Shown here: positions 1 through 8,335 of the stretch, in pieces | How the letters are laid out: each line of letters opens with the position of its first letter | Numbering within the stretch: position 1 is the first letter of the stretch | Source: Chromera velia | Taxonomy: Eukaryota > Sar > Chromeraceae | Direction: 5' to 3' | Length of the DNA stretch: 10,731 nucleotides | NCBI GenBank assembly: GCA_018398765.1 | Contig: JAHBMJ010001071.1 | Span: forward strand, 1-10,731 | Notes under the pieces: generated by a model | Databases searched by the model: none | What the model was told of the DNA's origin: nothing | The model's input: only the letters and a program-made list of their open reading frames with translations | Made by a program: the position numbers and the translations under genes

Positions 1-246
1 CCCCCTCTCTCTCTTGTGAGTCAGAGAGACGGAGAGCAGAAAGTGAGGGTGAGTGAGGGAAAAAGCCAGGCCGAGAGGGAGTGTGTTTGAGTGTGTGTTT
101 GAGTGGGCCTATGTGTGTTGTCTCGTGTGCATGTAGACAGATATGTCATCCATTTGTCTGTATGCACCTGAATGTGGATGTGAGTGATTATTTTGTCACG
201 AATGTCCTCTCCTGCTGCTAATGCGTTGTCTTCTCTTTCTCTTCAG
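1..246. other. Non-coding flank, probable intron of the plus-strand gene
   Basis: No convincing coding segment is visible. The stretch begins with a CT run and is rich in GTGT/GAGTG words. It ends in the pyrimidine-rich acceptor TCTTCTCTTTCTCTTCAG just before the first recognisable exon at 247. That exon starts in mid-codon (two bases, GG, precede the first full codon), so the gene must have at least one more exon upstream, inside or beyond this stretch. Confidence 0.5.
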
Positions 247-2096
247 GGGAGATGCTGGTGATGATGTTCGTGGGGTTTGCCCTAATGACGACAGAGATCT
301 GCCCTATCTCATGGGTGGTTGTCAATTTGGCAATGCTGGTCGGTCGGTCGGGGGGTCGGTGGGTTGCCCGAATTGTCCACCTGTCTGCCTGGGTTGTCTA
401 TCCGTCTGTTTTCCTGTCGATCTGTCTGTCTGTGCGCTCGTGGTTGACTCAGGCGGTCCGTCAGACTTTGCTCATGTAGAAAAGAAACGCGTGGAACCAT
501 CGTTCAACAAATGTGTGAATGAATGGGTGCGAAAAAATTGAGCGGCTGAAAGAGCTAGCGAGCGTCTGAGAGATCGAATGAATGAATGAATGAATGAATG
601 AAGGAAGGAAGGAAGGAAGGAAGGAAGGAAGGGGGGGAAAGAGGGAGGGAGGGAGGAAGCAGAGAAGGAAGAAAGGGAGGAAGGAAGGAAGGAAGGAGGG
701 AAGGAAGGAAGGGAGGGAGAAAGCACAGAAGGAAGAAAGGGAGGAAGGAAGGAAGGAAGGAAGAAAGGGAGGAAGGAAGGAAGAAAGGGAGGAAGGAAGG
801 AAGGAAGGAAGCACGAAAAGCCAAAATATGAAGAGTGGGTGAACGCAATTCTCCCTCGCTGGGTTCTTCTCGGTGTGCAGACAAGTCTCTGCTGGAGAGG
901 GTGCATCTATGTTGTGGTCAGCATAGGGCCTTTCCTGCATGCGTTGTGGGTCTTTTTTTGTCTCTGCCTGCCTGCCTGCCATGGTCCCTCTTCTGCCTGC
1001 TTTTTTGATCTCTTTTCTTTGCTCCAAAATTCAACTTGATAAGATTCATTTCCTGCATTTTTTTCTCTTTTTGTGTTGATTCGGTTTCTCTCCCTGCTTG
1101 TTTTCTTGTTCGTTGGCTGTCAGAGCAGTACGTCTGTCGGGTTTTTTCTTATATGATTTGATGTCTGATCTGATCTTCTTCTTCTGTCTGCCATCTTTCT
1201 CCGTCTATCTGCATGTTGGTTTGTTCCCTGCATGTGCAGTTTGGCTGTCTGATCATCGACGTCCCCTTCATCAAGAGGGAGTACGTCCTCTTCTTTACGA
1301 TCGGAGGTCGGTCGGGTGACAGCTAGAGGGGCTGCATGGGTTTGTCCGGACCCGTCCTCTGTTTGTGTCTGCTGCTTCGCCTCTTCTCTTGGTCTACCAG
1401 CGCTTTTGTCTCAATCTGCGAATATGGAACGCACTTGCATGCATGCCTCAAGATGTGTCTGTCTATCTGTCTGCCTGCCTATTTGACCTTCTGCGTCACG
1501 CTTCTTTTTTGGCTGTTTGATTGCAGGGGCATACACAATTTTCGTCGGATTCCTGAACATTGTCAGTTTGCCTGTCAGAGAGGGAGTCGGTTAGGGGAAG
1601 TTCCACCCGTGTAGCTCAGCAATGTTCATGGCAGGACTTTCGTGTTTGTTTCATATGGGATCAGAAGGAGGAAGGAATTCCTGCCTCTCTTTCTCCTTCT
1701 CCTCCTACTCCGGCTCTCTCTCCAGGCTTGGGTCTTCCTTTTTTCTCCTCTCTTCAGTGCTCTGGTGTTCTGCATGCGTTTTTGCGTCTGGTCATAGACT
1801 TTCAGGTGTTCTTGAGACTGAGATTTTGGTTCTGACGGGCAAGTGTCGTGGGATGCAGATTCTTCAAATCCAAGTGGCAAGTGCATGCTTGTAAGAAGAA
1901 GTCTTATGACACAATATGATGTGATGCAAGAAAAATGGTGCAGATTCTTCAAACCCAGGTCTCCTCTCTGATCAGAGTGGGGTCCCCGGCTGCCTGTGCG
2001 AGTGACAGCTACTACGCCATTCCATCATCGGGAGGCAGGGGGGCACAAGTGTCACAACAGACACGGACAGTGACGACTACGCGTGTTGTTCAGTGA
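247..2096 (+). CDS. Multi-pass membrane protein, 3' part of a spliced gene (5' end outside window)
   Basis: Function is not recognised. The supported exons are as follows. Exon a, 247-338, has donor GTCGGT and encodes a hydrophobic stretch including MLVMMFVGFALMTTEICP. Exon b, 1240-1306, follows acceptor CATGTGCAG and encodes FGCLIIDVPFIKREYVLFF, again with donor GTCGGT. Exon c runs from 1527 to 1585 or 1589, follows acceptor TTGATTGCAG and encodes AYTIFVGFLNIVSLPVREG. Reading phases agree across a-b (0) and b-c (1). The three exons give about three membrane spans separated by short charged turns (IKRE, PVRE). The last exon, about 1976-2096, encodes a polar Ser/Thr/Gln-rich tail, starting near VGSPAACASDSYYAIPSSGG and ending TTTRVVQ-stop, as expected for a cytosolic C-terminus. 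The part joining exon c to the tail is unresolved: an acceptor at 1757 and a small exon at about 1859-1890 (FFKSKWQVHA, donor GTAAGA) are plausible. The spacing of short helices loosely recalls COPI-associated or Tvp18-like Golgi proteins, but this is a weak impression only. Confidence 0.6.
339..1239 (+). other. Large intron (901 bp) containing simple-sequence DNA
   Basis: This is the gap between the two well-supported exons of the membrane-protein gene. It starts GTCGGTCGGT and ends CCCTGCATGTGCAG. Besides the tetranucleotide tract at 576-812 it holds GTCT/CTGC-rich stretches and T-rich patches. No additional exon is convincing. The long Lys/Arg/Glu/Gly and Ser/Pro/Phe/Leu reading frames in it are simply translations of the GGAA tract on the two strands. 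Confidence 0.6.
576..812. repeat. Compound tetranucleotide microsatellite (GAAT)n then (GGAA)n
   Basis: About six GAAT units (576-600) pass without interruption into an imperfect GGAA tract that continues to about 812. The tract is broken by GGGAGA and GCAGAGAAG-type interruptions that themselves recur (about 650-672, 710-732 and 750-800), suggesting higher-order duplication within the tract. It lies inside an intron. Confidence 0.95.
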
Positions 2097-2451
2097 CGTA
2101 CCTTTCAAAGTTCACCTTACACAATCTAACAATCAAAAAATTCGACGAGAACAAATCGATACGTACTCAGAATTTTAGATAAACAAATTAACCTAATAGA
2201 ACTGTAACATTTAAAAGTTCTAGCTAGTCTTCTATTAATTACTGGAGTGAATACGTTACTACATATCTAGCTAAATACTTTATTCATTTAGTACATCTTT
2301 TCTACTATAATTTAAAATGTACATAATTTTTAACTGGAAAATATACGCTAGAAATTAAATATTATTTCGCTGATTAGAATTTAGAAATCTAAATTTTCAA
2401 TTCATTTCAATTCAAGTAAAATTATGTTATATGATATTGAGTTTTAAGTTT

Positions 2452-2463
2452 TTAATTAATTAA
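2452..2463. repeat. 12-bp palindrome TTAATTAATTAA
   Basis: This is a perfect palindrome inside the AT-rich island, two bases overlapping the left arm of the 14-bp inverted repeat that follows. It may be chance in such AT-rich sequence. Confidence 0.6.
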
Positions 2464-2532
2464 GGTTTTTTAAAGTTTTTTTGTTTGTACAAACACCAAA
2501 AAAACCGATAAAAAAAATCTTTAAAAAACCTT
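2462..2532. repeat. 14-bp perfect inverted repeat around a palindromic core
   Basis: The left arm AAGGTTTTTTAAAG (2462-2475) is the exact reverse complement of the right arm CTTTAAAAAACCTT (2519-2532). The 43-bp spacer contains a 12-bp perfect palindrome GTTTGTACAAAC (2483-2494). Transcription or melting of this segment could form a hairpin with a subsidiary stem. The role is unknown. Confidence 0.85.
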
Positions 2533-2995
2533 TTTATACTATATTTTTTTAAACTTTTTTTGATTTGCAAAAAAATATTTTATTCTAATAGGGTTCTATT
2601 GGGGTAAAATTTTAAGGAAATTTTGATTCCAATTTGCCAATTTGGGGTCTAAATTGTCCTAATTGGCCGTAATTGTGTTATAGCAATTATAATAGGAATC
2701 AAAGAATTAGATTCAATTTAATAGCGCCTATTATCTGTTATTTTATATTAAATTTATATAAGTAGTAATGCTATAGTAGTAGTGATTAATAATTCAGTTC
2801 CTCGTTTAGTTCAAATATTGCATGGTGTAGAAGTTGCTCTACAAAATTGACGTGGGACCATAGTGGATTGCTAATGAGACCAGTCCACACTGGCGTCGCT
2901 GAAACTGAAAAGCACTGTTTAAAGCAGTTGGCCTCTTTTGCCTGTGTAGACATACTTGGCGTCACATTGTTTGAAAAATGTTTCTGTCCCTTGCT

Positions 2996-3375
2996 CTATC
3001 CCTTTGAGTCATGCAGCCCGACAGGAGGTCCCCAGCGTGTGTCCTTTTCGTCGTCGCTGAAGGGTCTCAGGGCCTCGGCAAGGCCCTCCACGAGGGGGTT
3101 CGGGGCAGGGAGGGCCCCGGGGCCCAAATCTTTCAGAGAGTCGTCCCAGTCGGGAGCTTTCAGATCTTTGGAGGCCACCTTGTCTGGGTCGTACCGTGTC
3201 AACCATTGCCGGGCGTATCTGCACACGGAGGGGCAGGCAGAGAAGAAAAGGTTTTCATTCGTCCCCTCTTCTTTTTATATACTACACCACACCCACGCAC
3301 ACGCACACGCGCACGCACACACACGCACACACACGCACATGCACGCGCACGCACACGCGCACGCACACGCACACG

Positions 3376-3413
<38 letters not shown>

Positions 3414-5222
3414 TGTATGTACGCACGCGCACTCGCACGAAGAGAGGGGAGGGGGGGCGGGGGAACAGAGAGAGCGCGAGAGGCTTCTGAGAGAGCGGGA
3501 GAGAAAGCGAAAGAAAGGGAGAGACAGGAAGAGAGACGGACACAGAGCAGGTCCATGCCCGAATTCGGAAAAATGTTGTTGATGCAGCAAATCCATCTTC
3601 ACATACGAGAGATTCAAATAAAAATCGGATTAGCCCGGCGCCCAGCGGTGTTTGATCGAGCTGCTCGCATTCATGTAGTAGGTCTGTCAGAGCGACTGAC
3701 TGACCGGCTCATCCCGCTTTCTCTCTTTCATACAGGCGGCCGGTGAAAACAGTCAAAAAGACCTTCACCCATCAGAGACTGACTGAATCACTCACTCTTT
3801 CTGGACGACCTGGATCTCTGTCTCTCTCTCTCTCTCTTACCTGCCTGCAAGTGGGTCTCGTCTCTCGCTCAACTGTCTGTCTGACCGGCATGGCATCCTG
3901 ACTTGGTGACTGACTGACTGACTCTTTCTGCCACTTTTGATCGAGTTGATGAAGCTTTCTCACTTGGGACTTCACGCTTCCCTTGTCTGCAAAGAAGTCC
4001 AGGTACTCCGAAGGCCGCACGCCCATTCCGCGTCTCCTTTTCTCCTCCTGCTCCTCCGAACTCCATGTCTGCTCGTCTACCGTGGGTTGATACACCAGAG
4101 TCGTATTCGCATGGGACGCCAAGATGGGATGCCCCTCTCCTCGACTGCAAGCAAGCAAGAAAGCAAGCAAGGACCGAAAGGAAAGAGAGTCGCGGTAATA
4201 GAGAAAGATAGACAGTTCAGGGGCTAACTCAGTAGGCGGGCGGGCAGTTAGCCACGCAACAAGATGAATGCTAAATTTATTTTGGGTCCTACAAATGAGT
4301 CCCTGTCCTTCGCTACCCGCGCGGTTCCATTTTTCTGCCTTCACTTCTGTTCCTCTAGCTGCCGGCGCGAATGACAGGCTTTCAATTCATTCTTTTTTCG
4401 ATTCTTTCTCTGTTTGTCTGTTTGCGTCTTCCTTCCCTCCGTCGTTCCTTCATTCCTTCCCACAGACAGACAGGCAGACAGACAGGCAGACAGACAGAAA
4501 AAAAGGGGGGAGCACGTGCGGGCGCATGGGCGGGAGAATGGCAAAACAACCAAGCTTTTTTGCAGATACCAATCGGCTCTGAAGTTGAAATGCAGATTGA
4601 GAAGATTCAGACAGCCTTCAACTGGTTGCGACAAAACAAGCAAACAGAAGAACTGACCTGACAAAGACGACCACCTCCTTTCCTGGAGGAAGAAGGACGA
4701 AAAGAAAAGCGTAGGGAGAGAGTAGCATGAGTGCGCAGTGAGTACACAGACGTGTGTGAATGAAACCCGACAGCGAGAGACTGAACGATAAAGGAAATCA
4801 CGGCGAACAGAACAGCTGTACAGTCCTGCGCCTGTCCTCACAACGCAGCTTCTACACCCACCCTGTCCATATCCTTTCTCTGTGTCTCCTCGAATCCTTG
4901 TGCTTCCAGCTGTTCAGCCGGACTGTGTGCCGTATCAGGAGAGCGGTTGATGGAGGGAGTTCTTTTGTACTTCATGGCGAAGCCTAAGACCAAAATCCAT
5001 TTGGAAGCTTTGTATACCGTCCAACGCATACTCTCCATTGCCCTGACCCACAAGTTGATCCGACCCCCCCTTATTGTGTGTCTGAGTCTTGGAAAAGACA
5101 AGAAAAAAAGAAAAAAGAACGAAAGACCGTGACTGTGACCTACCCACCTTCCTTCTGGAGGGTCTCCACCAGAGGCAGAAAGTCGGCGTCGGAGGATCCG
5201 ATGATGAATCCGTCCACCTCTC

Positions 5223-5257
<35 letters not shown>

Positions 5258-6781
5258 ATGCATGCAGGGAAGGAGGGAGGGAGGGACATTTGATTTTTCA
5301 GTTTGTGAATGTACAGGCTCAATCTCTGTGAGTTTTTTCGTGCTCGTTTGCTCGCTGGTGCGCTCATCCATTCAGTCGGGCACTCAATCATTGTCTCGAG
5401 AGCTCACGCAAGAGCCTGCCTGATTGTTCCTTCAGACTCCAGACTCGCAGGCAGACAAGCAGATGGGGGGAGAGTCATCACGAGAATAACTGAAGTAGAC
5501 TCAAAGAAGAGAGTCTGAAAGAGACGAAGAAATTGAAAGAAAACCTGTAGTTCTTCCTCGCTGCTCCGCAGAGAGAGAGGGAGAGCCAATAAGTACAACA
5601 TAGCATCGCCCAAACTGACGGGTGTGTTTTGAGGATTGTTGGCGCGTCTGTCATCATCAGCATGTCGGAGGATCCTTTTCCTGCATGTGTGCATGCGAGC
5701 ACAGAACAACCGGAGGGACATTTGAAGCCGACTTGGATTCTTTCTCCAACAGATCCGTCGAGAGTTTGTTCTGTGTGGCATGAGAAGCGAACCAAAAAGA
5801 TGTCTCCACGGCAGGCGACAAATCAGGAAAGGAATGGAGAGGTCAGGCAGAAGAATAAATCAATGAATTTTTGCAAGAATTACCAGCCACGAAGAAACAA
5901 GGGACAGGAGACAAGAGGAAAGCAAGCAAGCAAGCGAGCAAAACATTGAACGAACGCACGGACGGACCGACAGACAGACGGACGGAAGGAAGAAATTAAA
6001 AAAAAAGAAGACAAAAAGAAGGCAGGCAGGCAAAGAATCCACCCCCCTCCAGACGCACCGGAACTGAAATGAAATTGGTGTCTGCACTCGACGCCAAACT
6101 TCTTCACAAGCCGACGATAGTCTCGTGCAAGTCCCAGAGGCAGGGCCCAGTGACCGTAGGCGCTGCACAGAAGAAACACAAAGAGAAGAAACATGAGAAG
6201 TGGAAAAACATCGGCAACAAGAAGGACGCAACAAGAAAAAGGGCAGAGAGTGGGGAGGGGCAAATGGACACAAAGAGAAAGAAAAACAAATACACTTGCT
6301 TTCAGCTCGAATTTGCTGGGTTGAAGTTTGATGAGTCCCCTACGAACCTCCCCACCCGCTTCCTTCGTCCCTTACACATCCCTTTTTCCTTCCCCTCCTG
6401 ACCTACTGACCGTCTGACAACCACGTCTCCCAGTTGGAGAGCCTGTCTGCAGAGGACGTAGGCCTTCGTGCCGGAGACGTTCTCCGCGTCGATGATCAGA
6501 GCCCATTTCTTCTTCCTCCGGGTCTTCACCCAGGGCTCCCCCTCTGTTTTCTTCGTTCCCTTTCTTTTCTTTTTCTTCAGCACTGTGTGAGCGTGCGTGT
6601 GTCCATTGTCTATTGGCGTTGTTGTCTGTGATTGAGAGGTCCAACTGAGAGAAGATCTGGTTTGGAGGAATGAAGAGCAATTGGGAGTTCTCTTTTGATG
6701 GAGACTCAGACTGAGAGAGGATTGAGGAGACGCCGTAAGCACAGAGAGCACAGGCACAAGCACAAGAAGAGCTGAATGCAT
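2996..6781 (-). CDS. NYN-domain (PIN-like) putative ribonuclease, about ten exons
   Basis: Exons are listed in sense order. Six junctions (A-B to F-G) keep phase. A: about 6781-6411, donor GTCAGT. B: 6162-6059. C: 5680-5620. D: 5221-5148. E: 4983-4858. F: 4621-4570. G: 4144-3964. H: 3778-3734. I: 3699-3607. J: 3218-2996, ending LHDSKG-stop. With the ATG at 6781-6779, residues 93-195 match the NYN fold. WALIIDAENVSG carries the first catalytic Asp (98). RRAYGHWALP and KKFGVECRHQF follow. KGSSDMLMMTDA carries Asp164 and Asp170, and VDGFIIGSSDADFLPL carries the SSDxDF acids (190, 192). NYN proteins of the LabA and MARF1 type are metal-dependent RNases or RNA-binding proteins. A Lys/Arg-rich stretch (residues 69-92) precedes the domain. 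The rest (about residue 205 onward) is charged and unassigned, and I see no clear LOTUS domain. Weak points are the start codon, exon F, the 34-nt gap H-I, and I-J, whose phases do not match. The domain call is firm; the full model is approximate. Confidence 0.8.
3284..3412. repeat. CA/CACG dinucleotide-type microsatellite
   Basis: This is an alternating (CA)n tract interspersed with CACGCA and GCGCAC units, becoming pure CA at about 3380-3409. It lies in the last intron of the minus-strand NYN gene, where it reads as GTGT/GCGT in the sense strand. Alternating purine-pyrimidine sequence of this length is a potential Z-DNA former. Confidence 0.95.
3816..3837. repeat. CT microsatellite
   Basis: This is a short uninterrupted (TC)n run in the intron between exons G and H of the minus-strand NYN gene; it reads as GA repeats in the sense strand. 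A TGAC/GACTGACT run lies nearby at 3905-3921. Confidence 0.9.
4463..4498. repeat. CAGA/CAGG tetranucleotide microsatellite
   Basis: This is an imperfect CAGACAGACAGG tract in the intron between exons F and G of the NYN gene (sense strand CTGT). It is preceded by a CCTT-rich stretch at about 4430-4460 and followed by an A run and G run. Confidence 0.9.
5226..5250. repeat. (GT)n microsatellite abutting a splice acceptor
   Basis: This is an uninterrupted GT run two bases beyond the acceptor of NYN exon D (acceptor AG in the sense strand at 5223-5222). In the sense strand it reads (CA)n, so this intron ends in CACACAAACAG rather than the usual pyrimidine tract. Confidence 0.9.
5951..5990. repeat. 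GACG/GACA tetranucleotide tract
   Basis: This is an imperfect run of ACGG, ACAG and GGAAGG units in the intron between exons B and C of the NYN gene (sense strand CCGT/CTGT). It continues into a purine stretch to about 6012 and a GGCAGGCAGG run. Confidence 0.8.
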
Positions 6782-7135
6782 GGAGACACGCTCCACCCCC
6801 ACAGAGAGACACACGAGGATGACACACACACGCTCTTCTGAAGACACAGATACCGATAGACTCAGCCCCGGCCATTCGTTCCAACCGCAGCACAAGGAGA
6901 CAGCACACCACTCTGAGACGGGATGAAGTCGGAAGAAAAATTGGTGCACCGAGTGAATCTGGTCACTGCTCAGTGCCCAGAACTGCTGCTCATCTCCACA
7001 TGATCTATAGCTGCTTCTCTTGCATTGATCTCGTCTGAGAGATCACGTCACACTGAGTCCCACGTAGCATCACCTAGCAAGCGAACTGTTGACCATTGTT
7101 CACCGGCCCAAGGCCATGTCGGGCCCGTTTGTCAG
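6782..7135. other. Presumed 5' flank of the NYN gene, no recognised feature
   Basis: The minus-strand frame stays open up to about 6949, so the first exon could extend further, but no alternative start is favoured. No TATA-like box, CpG-island boundary or RNA gene is evident. The right part (about 7025-7135) leads directly into the GC-rich short repeats. Confidence 0.4.
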
Positions 7136-7280
7136 ATGGCCCCGGAAAGCGAAGCGGGGGGCACTTACAAAACAGAAATGGCCCCGGAAAGCGAAGCGGG
7201 GGGCACTTACAAAACAGAAATACCCCAGCCTGCATGGCCCCCGAAAGCGAAGCGGGGGGCATTTACAAAACAGAAATACC
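7136..7280 (+). repeat. Three tandem copies of a GC-rich short repeat
   Basis: The unit is ATGGCCCCGGAAAGCGAAGC followed by GGGGGGCACTTACAAAACAGAA. Copies start at 7136, 7178 (period 42 bp) and 7234, the third after an insert TACCCCAGCCTGC. Each contains complementary ends (GCCCC ... GGGGC) that can close a hairpin over GGAAAGCGAAGC. Reading frames across the copies give repetitive peptides such as APESEAGGTYKTE; I regard these as by-products. Confidence 0.9.
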
Positions 7281-8335
7281 GCGAGGCCATACTGAGAATG
7301 AACACTGCGGGACAACCGCAACACTGCTCTTCGAGGCCATCTAACTCTTTTAATCAATTTTTGACTTGGATGCATCGAACGGTCTATCTGCATATATGTA
7401 TATCTGCATGTGTTTTGTTTGAAAGTAGCGATGCTTCGTATGTGTATATATTCTCTCTTGCACCAATTAATCACCATGGCAAATAAAAGTGTGACAAGAG
7501 TACTTCAGAACACATGGGGTCCATACCACAAGAAGTTAACAGTCAGGCACTCAAACAAACATATTTAGATGAGCCAGAGCAGCATGTCCGTCTTCTCTGT
7601 CAACTGCATGCTCACACTACACAGCCAGGCAGGGGACCATTTTTTTCAGTCACTGTGGCTCGGAGTGCTACAGTCCAGTGAGGAACGGGATAGGTAGGCA
7701 ACGAAAGCAGCTGTGTATACATAGACTGGTACTGCTCTCTGAGTGATTTTAGACTCTATGCATGCATGTGTATCCCTACAGACAGGCAGTCCCCCACACG
7801 ACTCTGAAATTTAAAAAGCCGGGCAGAGCCTCTGTTTGTGTGTTTGGTGGGTTTTTTCCCTATATGTTCATGCATGCAGAGACAGTGCATCCACACAGAC
7901 TGTAACCGTTTCTGACTGTTTGACTTTCACAATATTTGAACCTTTCGGACCTCTCTGTGGTAGGAATATGTACGCTAGTGTTCATTGTCGGTATAGTCTG
8001 GCGTCGTGAGGGGTCATTTCGGGAAGGACTGTAACCTCCATGCCATCAGAGCATATCTACACATATTTACTACACTGTACCTCAATGCAGGTGTTTGTTG
8101 TATGGCTTTCCTGCTTCTTCATTGAAAGAGGTCAGCAACTTATCAGTACGGTTAACCCCCCCCCTTTTCCACCTGCAGCAGAGCACTCATAAAGACACTT
8201 TCGCTTCTCTCTCACTTACACCATCAAGCCCTCTAATTGTTTGAAACCCTTTTTGAGATAGTGGCACTGCTCTATTTGTTTACCTTTAATGACTCGGTCA
8301 TGCCTTTTCTATTTCCTGAAATGACCACTCAGACC
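7281..8335 (+). repeat. Long tandem repeat, copy 1 (1055 bp)
   Basis: It starts GCGAGGCCATACTGAGAATG directly after the third short repeat and ends CACTCAGACC. It is head-to-tail with copy 2. Compared with copies 2 and 3 it lacks about 14 bp (ATAACTATAAAGAT) near 7653 and 3 bp near 7747. No RNA gene or protein family is recognised inside. Landmark words are GCATGCATGTGTATCC, GTTTTTTCCCTATATG and a C run before TTTTCCACCTGCAGC. Confidence 0.95.

Larger units (their letters stand above)
2100..2847. other. AT-rich island between the two convergent genes, flanked by TGACGT
   Basis: Base composition changes abruptly to roughly three-quarters A/T by eye, with homopolymer A and T runs, whereas the DNA on both sides is balanced or GC-leaning. 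The hexamer TGACGT occurs exactly at both edges (2094-2099 and 2848-2853). The left copy contains the stop codon of the membrane-protein gene. There is no reading frame over about 32 codons, no obvious tRNA and no terminal inverted repeat. The 3' end carries a short open frame at 2752-2847 (ending VPRLVQILHGVEVALQN) that I cannot assign. It could be an inserted mobile-element remnant, organellar DNA captured during break repair, or a native AT-rich 3' spacer. Confidence 0.6.

Noticed and set aside
461-1027. Long Ser/Pro/Phe/Leu-rich and Arg/Lys/Glu/Gly-rich open frames on both strands
   Set aside because: They are direct translations of the GAAT/GGAA tetranucleotide tract, whose 4-bp period is free of stops in several frames. 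They have no non-repetitive core and lie within an intron.
2752-2847. Organellar gene fragment in the AT-rich island (frame ending VPRLVQILHGVEVALQN)
   Set aside because: It looks peptide-like, but I cannot match it to a mitochondrial or plastid protein and it is only 32 codons long; kept only as part of the island description.
2847-3746. 299-codon plus-strand open frame
   Set aside because: It runs through the CA/CACG microsatellite (His/Thr/Ala repeats) and opposite the well-supported last NYN exon and exon I. Outside the repeat its codon use is unconvincing, whereas the minus-strand frame in 2996-3218 shows clear coding character.
3734-3790. Plus-strand exon after TTTCTCTCTTTCATACAG with RPVKTVKKTFTHQRLTES
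   Set aside because: The acceptor is good but there is no in-phase partner exon on the plus strand nearby. The frame runs into a CT microsatellite and it lies opposite candidate exon H of the NYN gene.
7136-7280. CRISPR-like array of short repeats
   Set aside because: The units abut with essentially no unique spacers, spacing is unequal (42 and 56 bp), and the host is eukaryotic with spliced genes.
7025-7486. Repetitive peptide frames across the short GC-rich repeats (APESEAGGTYKTE and, antisense, FLFCKCPPLRFPGP)
   Set aside because: The period of 42 bp is divisible by three, so open frames arise automatically. The frame then passes into the non-coding long repeat.
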